Origin: Ptiloglossa arizonensis
Taxonomy: Eukaryota > Arthropoda > Insecta > Hymenoptera > Colletidae
NCBI RefSeq assembly: GCF_051014685.1
Contig: NW_027478597.1
Coordinates: 1-64,000 of the forward strand
DNA length: 64,000 nucleotides
Reading direction: 5' to 3'
Shown here piece after piece: positions 41,184-53,650 of this stretch. The notes below the pieces were generated by a model. It was not told the origin of the DNA and made no database searches. It worked only from the letters and a program-made list of their open reading frames with translations. Position 1 is the stretch's first letter. Each line of letters starts with the position of its first letter. The translations under genes were made by a program, and so were the position numbers.

Positions 41184-44100
41184 AAGTGCCATATCTCGCG
41201 AACGGATTGACCTAACCCAAAAATTCCTATTGCATCTGAAAGTAGAAACTCGCCCGATTACAACGGTATGTGTACTTTTTCCCTAGGCCATTCTGGTTAA
41301 GCGTTTGGATCAGCAGAATTGCGAAAAATGTTTTGCCTTCTCAACCATTTCTTGGCTTCAAACTCCCATATCTCGCGAACGGATTGACCTAATCCAAAAA
41401 TTGCTATTGCGTCTGAAAGTAGAAACTCGCCCGATTACAACGGTATGTGTATTTTTTCCGTAGGCCATTCTGGTTAAGCGTTTGGAGCAGCAGAATTGCG
41501 AAAAATTTTTTGCCTTCTCAACCATTTCTTGGCTTCAAACTCCCATATCTCGCGAACGGATTGACTTAACCCAAAAATTCCTGTTGCGTCTGAAAGTAGA
41601 AACTCGCCCGATTACAACGGTATATGTATTTTTTTCCTAGGCCATTCTGGTTAAGCGTTTGGAGCAGCAGAAGTGCGAAAACTTTGTTGTCTTCTTAACC
41701 ATTTCTTGGCTTGAAACTCCCATATCTCGCGAACGAATTGACTTATCCCAAAAATTCCTGTTGCTTGTGAAAGTAGAAACTCGCCCGATTACAACGGTAT
41801 GTGTGTTTTTTCCCTAGCCCATTCTGGTTAAGCGTTTGGAGCAGGAGAATTGCGCAAAATTTTTGCCTTCTCAACCATTTCTTGGTTTCAAACTCCCATA
41901 TCTCGCGAACGGATTGGCCTAACCCAAAAATTCCTGTTGCGTCTGAAAGTAGAAACTCGCCCGATTACAAAGGTATGTGTATTTTTTCCCTAGACCATTC
42001 TGGTTAAGCGTTTGGAGCAGCAGAGTTGCGAAAAATTTGTTGTCTTCTCAACCATTTCTTAGCTTCAAAGTCCCATATCTCGCGAACGGATTGACCAAAC
42101 ACAAAAATTCCTGCTGCGTCTGAAAGTAGAAACTCGCCCGATTACAACGGTATGTGTATTTTTTCCCTAGGCCATTCTGGTTAAGCGTTTGGAGCAGCCG
42201 AATTGCGAAAAATTTTTTGCCTTCTCAACCATTTCTTGGCTTCAAACTCCCATATCTCGCGAACGGATTGACTTAACCCAAAAATTCCTGTTGCGTCTGA
42301 AAGTAGAAACTCGCCCGATTACAACAGTATATGTATTTTTTTCCTAGGCCATTCTGGTTAAGCGTTTGGAGCAGCAGAAGTGCGAAAACTTTGTTGTCTT
42401 CTTAACCATTTCTTGGCTTCAAACTCCCATATCTCGCGAACGAATTGACTTATCCCAAAAATTCCTGTTGCTTGTGAAAGTAGAAACTCGCCCGATTACA
42501 ACGGTATGTGTGTTTTTTCCCTAGCCCATTCTGGTTAAGCGTTTGGAGCAGGAGAATTGCGCAAAATTGTTGCCTTCTCAACCATATCTTGGCTTCAAAC
42601 TCCCATATCTCGCGAACGGATCGGCCTAACCCAAAAATTCCTGTTGCGTCTGAAAGTAGAAACTCGCCCGATTACAAAGGTATGTGTATTTTTTCCCTAG
42701 ACCATTCTGGTTAAGCGTTTGGAGCAGCAGAGTTGCGAAAAATTTGTTGTCTTCTCAACCATTTCTTAGCTTCAAACTCCCATATCTCGCGAACGGATTG
42801 ACCTAACCCAAAAATTCCTGTTTCGTCTGAAAGTAGAAACTCGCCCGATTACAACGGTATGTGTGTTTTGTCCCTAGGCCATTCTGGTTAAGCGTTTGGA
42901 TCAGCAGAATTGCGAAAAATGTTTTGCCTTCTCAACCATTTCTTGGCTTCAAACTCCCATATCTCGCGAACGGATTGACCTAATCCAAAAATTCCTATTG
43001 CGTCTGTAAGTAGAAACTCGCCCGATTACAACGGTATGTGTATTTTTTTCCCTAGGCCATTCTGGTTAAGCGTTTGGAGCAGCAGAGTTGCGAAAAATTT
43101 GTTGTCTTCTCAACCATTTCTTAGCTTCAAAGTCCCATATCTCGCGAACGGATTGACCAAACACAAAAATTCCTGCTGCGTCTGAAAGTAGAAACTCGCC
43201 CGATTACAACGGTATATGTATTTTTTTCCTAGGCCATTCTGGTTAAGCGTTTGGAGCAGCAGAAGTGCGAAAACTTTGTTGTCTTCTTAACCATTTCTTA
43301 GCTTCAAACTCCCATATCTCGCGAACGAATTGACTTATCCCAAAAATTCCTGTTGCTTGCGAAAGTAGAAACTCGCCCGATTACAACGGTATGTGTGTTT
43401 TTTCCCTAGCCCATTCTGGTTAAGCGTTTGGAGCTGGAGAATTGAGAAAAATTTTTGCCTTCTCAACCATTTCTTGGCTTCAAACTCCCATATCTCGCGA
43501 ACGGATTGGCCTAACCCAAAAATTCCTATTGCATCTGAAAGCAGAAACTCGCCCGATTACAACGGTATGTGTATTTTTTCCCTAGGCCATTCTGGTTAAG
43601 CGTTTGGATCAGCAGAATTGCGAAAAATGTTTTGCCTTTTCATCCATTTCTTGGTTTCAAAGTCCCATATCTCGCGAACGGATTGACCTAACCCAAAAAT
43701 TCCTGTTGCGTCTGAAAGTAGAAACTCGCCCGATTACAAAGGTATGTGTATTTTTTCCCTAGACCATTCTGGTTAAGCGTTTGGAGCAGCAGAGTTGCGA
43801 AAAATTTGTTGTCTTCTCAACCATTTCTTAGCTTCAAAGTCCCATATCTCGCGAACGGATTGACCTAACGCAAAAATTCCTATTGCATCTGAAAGTAGAA
43901 ACTCGCCCGATTACAACGGTATGTGTACTTTTTCCCTAGGCCATTCTGGTTAAGCGTTTGGATCAGCAGAATTGCGAAAAATGTTTTGCCTTCTCAACCA
44001 TTTCTTGGCTTCAAACTCCCATATCTCGCGAACGGATTGACCTAATCCAAAAATTCCTATTGCGTCTGAAAGTAGAAACTCGCCCGATTACAACGGTATG

Positions 44101-46040
44101 TGTATTTTTTCCCTAGGCCATTCTGGTTAAGCGTTTGGAGCAGCAGAATTGCGAAAAATTTTTTGCCTTCTCAACCATTTCTTGGCTTCAAATTCCATAT
44201 CTCGCGAACGGATTGACTTAACCCAAAAATTCCTGTTGCGTCTGAAAGTAGAAACTCGCCCGATTACAACGGTATATGTATTTTTTTCCTAGGCCATTCT
44301 GGTTAAGCGTTTGGAGCAGCAGAAGTGCGAAAACTTTGTTGTCTTCTTAACCATTTCTTGGCTTGAAACTCCCATATCTCGCGAACGAATTGACTTATCC
44401 CAAAAATTCCTGTTGCTTGTGAAAGTAGAAACTCGCCCGATTACAACGGTATGTGTGTTTTTTCCCTAGCCCATTCTGGTTAAGCGTTTGGAGCAGGAGA
44501 ATTGCGCAAAATTTTTGCCTTCTCAACCATTTCTTGGCTTCAAACTCCCATATCTCGCGAACGGATTGGCCTAACCCAAAAATTCCTGTTGCGTCTGAAA
44601 GTAGAAACTCGCCCGATTACAAAGGTATGTGTATTTTTTCCCTAGACCATTCTGGTTAAGCGTTTGGAGCAGCAGAGTTGCGAAAAATTTGTTGTCTTCT
44701 CAACCATTTCTTAGCTTCAAAGTCCCATATCTCGCGAACGGATTGACCAAACCCAAAAATTCCTGTTTCGTCTGAAAGTAGAAACTCGCCCGATTACAAC
44801 GGTATGTGTGTTTTGTCCCTAGGCCATTCTGGTTAAGCGTTTGGATCAGCAGAATTGCGAAAAATGTTTTGCCTTCTCAACCATTTCTTGGCTTCAAACT
44901 CCCATATCTCGCGAACGGATTGACCTAATCCAAAAATTCCTATTGCGTCTGTAAGTAGAAACTCGCCCGATTACAACGGTATGTGTATTTTTTTCCCTAG
45001 GCCATTCTGGTTAAGCGTTTGGAGCAGCAGAAGTGCGAAAACTTTGTTGTCTTCTTAACCATTTCTTGGCTTCAAACTCCCATATCTCGCGAACGAATTG
45101 ACTTATCCCAAAAATTCCTGTTGCTTGTGAAAGTAGAAACTCGCACGATTACAACGGTATGTGTGTTTTTTCCCTAGCCCATTCTGGTTAAGCGTTTGGA
45201 GCAGGAGAATTGCGAAAAATTTTTGCCTTCTCAACCATTTCTTGGCTTCAAACTCCCATATCTCGCGAACGGATTGGCCTAACCCAAAAATTCCTGTTGC
45301 GTCTGAAAGTAGAAACTCGCCCGATTACAACGGTGTATGTATTTTTTTCCTAGGCCATTCTGGTTAAGCGTTTGGAGCAGCAGAAGTGCGAAAACTTTGT
45401 TGTCTTCTTAACCATTTCTTAGCTACAAACTCCCATATCTCGCGAACGAATTGACTTTTCCCAAAAATTCCTGTTGCTTGTGAAAGTAGAAACTCGCCCG
45501 ATTACAACGGTATGTGTGTTTTTTCCCTAGCCCATTCTGGTTAAGCGTTTGGAGCAGGAGAATTGCGCAAAATTGTTGCCTTCTCAACCATATCTTGGCT
45601 TCAAACTCCCATATCTCGCGAACGGATTGGCCTAACCCAAAAATTCCTATTGCATCTGAAAGCAGAAACTCGCCCGATTACAACGGTATGTGTATTTTTT
45701 CCCTAGACCATTCTGGTTAAGCGTTTGGAGCAGCAGAGTTGCGAAAAATTTGTTGTCTTCTCAACCATTTCTTAGCTTCAAAGTCCCATATCTCGCGAAC
45801 GGATTGACCTAACCCAAAAATTCCTATTGCATCTGAAAGTAGAAACTCGCCCGATTACAACGGTATGTGTACTTTTTCCCTAGGCCATTCTGGTTAAGCG
45901 TTTGGATCAGCAGAATTGCGAAAAATGTTTTGCCTTCTCAACCATTTCTTGGCTTCAAACTCCCATATCTCGCGAACGGATTGACCTAATCCAAAAATTC
46001 CTATTGCGTCTGAAAGTAGAAACTCGCCCGATTACAACGG
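41184..46040 (+). repeat. Higher-order repeat, copy 2 of the 36.2-41.2 kb block
   Basis: Markers lie 4775 bp after copy 1 until about 44.1 kb and 5128 bp after it from 44.45 kb. Copy 2 therefore has two additional monomers at about 44.10-44.45 kb. One of them is a base short (caaattccatatc at about 44190). The match ends at about 46040. Confidence 0.8.
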
Positions 46041-47459
46041 TATGTGTATTTTTTCCCTAGGCCATTCTGGTTAAGCGTTTGGAGCAGCAGAATTTCGAAA
46101 AATTTTTTGCCTTCTCAACCATTTCTTGGCTTCAAACTCCCATATCTCGCGAACGGATTGACTTAACCCAAAAATTCCCGTTGCGTCTGAAAGTAGAAAC
46201 TCGCCCGATTACAACGGTATATGTATTTTTTTCCTAGGCCATACTGGTTAAGCGTTTGGAGCAGCAGAAGTGCGAAAACTTTGTTGTCTTCTTAACCATT
46301 TCTTGGCTTCAAACTCCCATATCTCGCGAACGGATTGACTTAACCCAAAAATTCCCGTTGCGTCTGAAAGTAGAAACTCGCCCGATTACAACGGTATATG
46401 TATTTTTTTCCTAGACCATTCTGGTTAAGCGTTTGGAGCAGCAGAGTTGCGAAAAATTTGTTGTCTTCTCAACCATTTCTTAGCTTCAAAGTCCCATATC
46501 TCGCGAACGGATTGACCTAACCAAAAAATTCCTGTTGCGTCTGAAAGTAGAAACTCGCCCGATTACAAAGGTATGTGTATTTTTTCCCTAGACCATTCTG
46601 GTTAAGCGTTTGGAGCAGCAGAATTGCGAAAAATTTTTTGCCTTCTCAACCATTTCTTGGCTTCAAACTCCCATATCTCGCGAACGGAATGACCTAACCC
46701 AATAATTCCTATTGCATCTGAAAGTAGAAACTCGTCCGATTACAACGGTATGTGTATTTTTTCCCTAGGCCATTCTGGTTAAGCGTTTGGAGCAGCACAA
46801 GTGCGAAAACTTTGTTGTCTTCTTGACCATTTCTTGGCTTCAAACTCCCATATCTCGCGAACGAATTGACTTATCCCAAAAATTCCTGTTGCTTGTGAAA
46901 GTAGAAACTCGCCCGATTACAAAGGTATGTGTATTTTTTCCCTAGACCATTCTGGTTAAGCGTTTGGAGCAGCAGAGTTGCGAAAAATTTGTTGTCTTCT
47001 CAACAATTTCTTAGCTTCAAAGTCCCATATCTCGCGAACGGATTGACCTAACCAAAAAATTCCTGTTGCGTCTGAAAGTAGAAACTCGCCCGATTACAAA
47101 GGTATGTGTATTTTTTCCCTAGACCATTCTGGTTAAGCGTTTGGAGCAGCAGAATTGCGAAAAATGTTTTGCCTTCTCAACCATTTCTTGGCTTCAAACT
47201 CCCATATCTCGCGAACGGATTGACCTAACCCAAAAATTCCTATTGCATCTGAAAGTAGAAACTCGCCCGATTACAACGGTATGTGTATTTTTTCCCTAGG
47301 CCATTCTGGTTAAGCGTTTGGAGCAGCAGAAGTGCGAAAACTTTGTTGTCTTCTTAACCATTTCTTGGCTTCAAACTCCCATATCTCGCGAACGAATTGA
47401 CTTATCCCAAAAATTCCTGTTGCTTGTGAAAATAGAAACTCGCCCGATTACAACGGTAT
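46041..47459 (+). repeat. Satellite segment linking two HOR families (8 monomers)
   Basis: Monomers with local variants: gaatttcgaaaaa, ccatactgg, cctaaccaaaaaattcc (twice), gcagcacaagtgcg, cggaatgacc. Two units with cctaaccaaaaaattcc are three monomers apart, suggesting a small local duplication. No gene is seen. Confidence 0.65.
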
Positions 47460-50400
47460 GTGTGTTTTTTCCCTAGCCCATTCTGGTTAAGCGTTTGGAG
47501 CAGGAGAATTGCGCAAAATTTTTGCCTTCTCAACCATTTCTTGGCTTCAAACTCCCATATCTCGCGAACGGATTGGCCTAACCCAAAAATTCCTGTTGCG
47601 TCTGAAAGTAGAAACTCGCCCGATTACAAAGGTATGTGTATTTTTTCCATAGACCATTCTGGTTAAGCGTTTGGAGCAGCAGAGTTGCGAAAAATTTGTT
47701 GTCTTCTCAACCATTTCTTAGCTTCAAAGTCCCATATCTCGCGAACGGATTGACCTAACCCAGAAATTCCTATTGCATCTGAAAGTAGAAACTCGCCCGA
47801 TTACAACGGTATGTGTATTTTTTCCCTAGGCCATTCTGGTTAAGCGTTTGGATCAGCAGAATTGCGAAAAATGTTTTGCCTTCTCAACCATTTCTTGGTT
47901 TCAAACTCCCATATCTCGCGAACGGATTGACCTAACCCAAAAATTCCTATTGCATCTGAAAGTAGAAACCCCCCCGATTACAACGGTATGTGTATTTTTT
48001 CCCTAGGCCATTCTGGTTAAGCGTTTGGAGCAGCAGAAGTGCGAAAACTTTGTTGTCTTCTTAACCATTTCTTGGCTTCAAACTCCCATATCTCGCGAAC
48101 GAATTGACTTATCCCAAAAATTCCTGTAGCTTGTGAAAGTAGAAACTCGCCCGATTACAACGGTATGTGTGTTTTTTCAGTAGCCCATTCTGGTTAAGCG
48201 TTTGGAGCAGGAGAATTGCGAAAAATTTTTGCCTTCTCAACCATTTCTTGGCTTCAAACTCCCATACCTCGCGAACGGATTGGCCTAACCCAGAAATTCC
48301 TGTTGCGTCTGAAAGTAGAAACTCGCCCGATTACAACGGTATGTTTTATTTTTTCCCTAGGCCATTCTGGTTAAGCGTTTGGAGCAGCAGAATTGCGAAA
48401 AATTTTTTGCCTTCTCAACCATTCCTTGGCTTCAAACTCCTATATCTCGCGAACGGATTGACCTAACCCAAAAATTCCTGTTGCGTCTGAAAGTAGAAAC
48501 TCGCCCGATTACAAAGGTATGTGTATTTTTTCCCTAGACCATTCTGGTTAAGCGTTTGGAGCAGCAGAGTTGCGAAAAATTTGTTGTCTTCTCAACCATT
48601 TCTTAGCTTCAAAGTCCCATATTTCGCGAACGGATTGACCTAACCCAAAAATTCCTATTGCATCTGAAAGTAGAAACTCGCCCGATTACAACGGTATGTG
48701 TATTTTTTCCCTAGGCCATTGCGGTTAAGCGTTTGGATCAGCAGAATTGCGAAAAATGTTTTGCCTTCTCAACCTTTTCTTGGCTTCAAACTCCCATATC
48801 TCGCGAACGGATTGACCTAATCCAAAAATTCCTATTGCGTCTGAAAGTAGAAACTCGCCCGATTACAAAGGTATGTGTATTTTTTCCCTAGGCCATTCTG
48901 GTTAAGCGTTTGGAGCAGCAGAGTTGCGAAAAATTTGTTGTCTTCTCAACCATTTCTTAGCTTCAAACTCCCATATCTCGCGAACGGATTGACCTAACTC
49001 AAAAATTCCTGTTTCGTCTGAAAGTAGAAACTCGCCCGATTACAACGGTATGTGTATTTTCTCCCTAGGCCATTTTGGTTAAGCGTTTGGATCAGCAGAA
49101 TTGCGAAAAATGTTTTGCCTTCTCAACCATTTCTTGGCTTCAAACTCCCATATCTCGCGAACGGATTGACCTAATCCAAAAATTCCTATTGCGTCTGAAA
49201 GTAGAAACTCGCCCGATTACAACGGTATGTGTATTTTTTCCCTAGGCCATTCTGGTTAAGCGTTTGGAGCAGCAGAGTTGCGAAAAATTTGTTGTCTTCT
49301 CAACCATTTCTTAGCTTCAAACTCCCATATCTCGCGAACGGATTGACCTAATCCAAAAATTCCTATTGCGTCTGAAAGTAGAAACTCGCCCGATTACAAA
49401 GGTATGTGTATTTTTTCCCTAGGCCATTCTGGTTAAGCGTTTGGAGCAGCAGAGTTGCGAAAAATTTGTTGTCTTCTCAACCATTTCTTAGCTTCAAACT
49501 CCCATATCTCGCGAACGGATTGACCTAACTCAAAAATTCCTGTTTCGTCTGAAAGTAGAAACTAGCCCGATTACAACGGTATGTGTATTTTCTCCCTAGG
49601 CCATTTTGGTTAAGCGTTTGGATCAGCAGAATTGCGAAAAATGTTTTGCCTTCTCAACCATTTCTTGGCTTCAAACTCCCATATCTCGCGAACGGATTGA
49701 CCTAATCCAAAAATTCCTATTGCGTCTGAAAGTAGAAACTCGCCCGATTACAACGGTATGTGTATTTTTTCCCTAGGCCATTCTGGTTAAGCGTTTGGAG
49801 CAGCAGAGTTGCGAAAAATTTGTTGTCTTCTCAACCATTTCTTAGCTTCAAACTCCCATATCTCGCGAACGGATTGACCTAACTCAAAAATTCCTGTTGC
49901 TTGTGAAAGTAGAAACTCGCCCGATTGCAACGATATGTGTGTTTTTTCCCTAGCCCATTCTGGTTAAGCGTTTGGAGCAGGAGAATTGCGCAAAATTTTT
50001 GCCTTCTCAACCATTTCTTGGCTTCAAACTCCCATATCTCGCGAACGGATTGGCCTAACCCAAAAATTCCTGTTGCGTCTGAAAGTAGAAACTCGCCCGA
50101 TTACAAAGGTATGTGTATTTTTTCCATAGACCATTCTGGTTAAGCGTTTGGAGCAGCAGAGTTGCGAAAAATTTGTTGTCTTCTCAACCATTTCTTAGCT
50201 TCAAAGTCCCATATCTCGCGAACGGATTGACCTAACCCAGAAATTCCTATTGCATCTGAAAGTAGAAACTCGCCCGATTACAACGGTATGTGTATTTTTT
50301 CCCTAGGCCATTCTGGTTAAGCGTTTGGATCAGCAGAATTGCGAAAAATGTTTTGCCTTCTCAACCATGTCTTGGCTTCAAACTCCCATATCTCGCGAAC

Positions 50401-50643
50401 GGATTGACCTAATCCAAAAATTCCTATTGCGTCTGAAAGTAGAAACTCGCCCGATTACAACGGTATGTGTATTTTTTCCCTAGGCCATTCTGGTTAAGCG
50501 TTTGGAGCAGCAGAGTTGCGAAAAATTTGTTGTCTTCTCAACCATTTCTTAGCTGCAAACTCCCATATCTCGCGAACGGATTGACCTAACTCAAAAATTC
50601 CTGTTGCTTGTGAAAGTAGAAACTCGCCCGATTGCAACGATAT
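47460..50643 (+). repeat. 18-mer higher-order repeat, copy 1 (3184 bp)
   Basis: It is marked by gaaacccccccgatt at 47965 (again at 51149 and 54157), ttttttcagtagcc, cccatacctcgcg, ggtatgttttatttttt and attgcaacgatatgtgtg. Near its end a 4-monomer unit (707 bp) is doubled: the attgcaacgatatg unit at about 49925 restarts at about 50632. Confidence 0.8.
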
Positions 50644-53600
50644 GTGTGTTTTTTCCCTAGCCCATTCTGGTTAAGCGTTTGGAGCAGGAGAATTGCGCAA
50701 AATTTTTGCCTTCTCAACCATTTCTTGGCTTCAAACTCCCATATCTCGCGAACGGATTGGCCTAACCCAAAAATTCCTGTTGCGTCTGAAAGTAGAAACT
50801 CGCCCGATTACAAAGGTATGTGTATTTTTTCCATAGACCATTCTGGTTAAGCGTTTGGAGCAGCAGAGTTGCGAAAAATTTGTTGTCTTCTCAACCATTT
50901 CTTAGCTTCAAAGTCCCATATCTCGCGAACGGATTGACCTAACCCAGAAATTCCTATTGCATCTGAAAGTAGAAACTCGCCCGATTACAACGGTATGTGT
51001 ATTTTTTCCCTAGGCCATTCTGGTTAAGCGTTTGGATCAGCAGAATTGCGAAAAATGTTTTGCCTTCTCAACCATTTCTTGGTTTCAAACTCCCATATCT
51101 CGCGAACGGATTGACCTAACCCAAAAATTCCTATTGCATCTGAAAGTAGAAACCCCCCCGATTACAACGGTATGTGTATTTTTTCCCTAGGCCATTCTGG
51201 TTAAGCGTTTGGAGCAGCAGAAGTGCGAAAACTTTGTTGTCTTCTTAACCATTTCTTGGCTTCAAACTCCCATATCTCGCGAACGAATTGACTTATCCCA
51301 AAAATTCCTGTAGCTTGTGAAAGTAGAAACTCGCCCGATTACAACGGTATGTGTGTTTTTTCAGTAGCCCATTCTGGTTAAGCGTTTGGAGCAGGAGAAT
51401 TGCGAAAAATTTTTGCCTTCTCAACCATTTCTTGGCTTCAAACTCCCATACCTCGCGAACGGATTGGCCTAACCCAGAAATTCCTGTTGCGTCTGAAAGT
51501 AGAAACTCGCCCGATTACAACGGTATGTTTTATTTTTTCCCTAGGCCATTCTGGTTAAGCGTTTGGAGCAGCAGAATTGCGAAAAATTTTTTGCCTTCTC
51601 AACCATTCCTTGGCTTCAAACTCCTATATCTCGCGAACGGATTGACCTAACCCAAAAATTCCTGTTGCGTCTGAAAGTAGAAACTCGCCCGATTACAAAG
51701 GTATGTGTATTTTTTCCCTAGACCATTCTGGTTAAGCGTTTGGAGCAGCAGAGTTGCGAAAAATTTGTTGTCTTCTCAACCATTTCTTAGCTTCAAAGTC
51801 CCATATTTCGCGAACGGATTGACCTAACCCAAAAATTCCTATTGCATCTGAAAGTAGAAACTCGCCCGATTACAACGGTATGTGTATTTTTTCCCTAGGC
51901 CATTGTGGTTAAGCGTTTGGATCAGCAGAATTGCGAAAAATGTTTTGCCTTCTCAACCTTTTCTTGGCTTCAAACTCCCATATCTCGCGAACGGATTGAC
52001 CTAATCCAAAAATTCCTATTGCGTCTGAAAGTAGAAACTCGCCCGATTACAAAGGTATGTGTATTTTTTCCCTAGGCCATTCTGGTTAAGCGTTTGGAGC
52101 AGCAGAGTTGCGAAAAATTTGTTGTCTTCTCAACCATTTCTTAGCTTCAAACTCCCATATCTCGCGAACGGATTGACCTAACTCAAAAATTCCTGTTTCG
52201 TCTGAAAGTAGAAACTCGCCCGATTACAACGGTATGTGTTTTTTCTCCCTAGGCCATTTTGGTTAAGCGTTTGGATCAGCAGAATTGCGAAAAATGTTTT
52301 GCCTTCTCAACCATTTCTTGGCTTCAAACTCCCATATCTCGCGAACGGATTGACCTAATCCAAAAATTCCTATTGCGTCTGAAAGTAGAAACTCGCCCGA
52401 TTACAACGGTATGTGTATTTTTTCCCTAGGCCATTCTGGTTAAGCGTTTGGAGCAGCAGAGTTGCGAAAAATTTGTTGTCTTCTCAACCATTTCTTAGCT
52501 TCAAACTCCCATATCTCGCGAACGGATTGACCTAACTCAAAAATTCCTATTGCATCTGAAAGTAGAAACTCGCCCGATTACAACGGTATGTGTATTTTTT
52601 CCCTAGGCCATTGTGGTTAAGCGTTTGGATCAGCAGAATTGCGAAAAATGTTTTGCCTTCTCAACCTTTTCTTGGCTTCAAACTCCCATATCTCGCGAAC
52701 GGATTGACCTAATCCAAAAATTCCTATTGCGTCTGAAAGTAGAAACTCGCCCGATTACAAAGGTATGTGTATTTTTTCCCTAGGCCATTCTGGTTAAGCG
52801 TTTGGAGCAGCAGAGTTGCGAAAAATTTGTTGTCTTCTCAACCATTTCTTAGCTTCAAACTCCCATATCTCGCGAACGGATTGACCTAACTCAAAAATTC
52901 CTGTTTCGTCTGAAAGTAGAAACTAGCCCGATTACAACGGTATGTGTATTTTCTCCCTAGGCCATTTTGGTTAAGCGTTTGGATCAGCAGAATTGCGAAA
53001 AATGTTTTGCCTTCTCAACCATTTCTTGGCTTCAAACTCCCATATCTCGCGAACGGATTGACCTAATCCAAAAATTCCTATTGCGTCTGAAAGTAGAAAC
53101 TCGCCCGATTACAACGGTATGTGTATTTTTTCCCTAGGCCATTCTGGTTAAGCGTTTGGAGCAGCAGAGTTGCGAAAAATTTGTTGTCTTCTCAACCATT
53201 TCTTAGCTTCAAACTCCCATATCTCGCGATCGGATTGACCTAACTCAAAAATTCCTGTTGCTTGTGAAAGTAGAAACTCGCCCGATTGCAACGATATGTG
53301 TGTTTTTTCCCTAGCCCATTCTGGTTAAGCGTTTGGGGCAGGAGAATTGCGAAAAATTTTTGCCTTCTCAACCATTTCTTGGCTTCAAACTCCCATATCT
53401 CGCGAACGGATTGACTTAACCCAAAAATTCCTGTTGCGTCTGAAAGTAGAAACTCGCCCGATTACAACAGTATATGTATTTTTTTCCTAGGCCATTGTGG
53501 TTAAGCGTTTGGAGCAGCAGAATTGCGAAAAATGTTTTGCCTTCTCAATCATTTCTTGGCTTCAAACTCCCATATCTCGCGAACGGATTGACCTAACCCA

Positions 53601-53650
53601 AAAATTCCTATTGCATCTGAAAGTAGAAACTCGCCCGATTACAACGGTAT
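50644..53650 (+). repeat. Higher-order repeat, copy 2 (17 monomers, 3007 bp)
   Basis: It repeats the order of 47460-50643 but is 177 bp shorter overall. It includes cccatacctcgcg and ggtatgttttattttttccc. Near 52.5-53.1 kb a stretch of the gtggttaagcg and ctagcccgattac units is repeated internally. No gene is seen. Confidence 0.75.
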
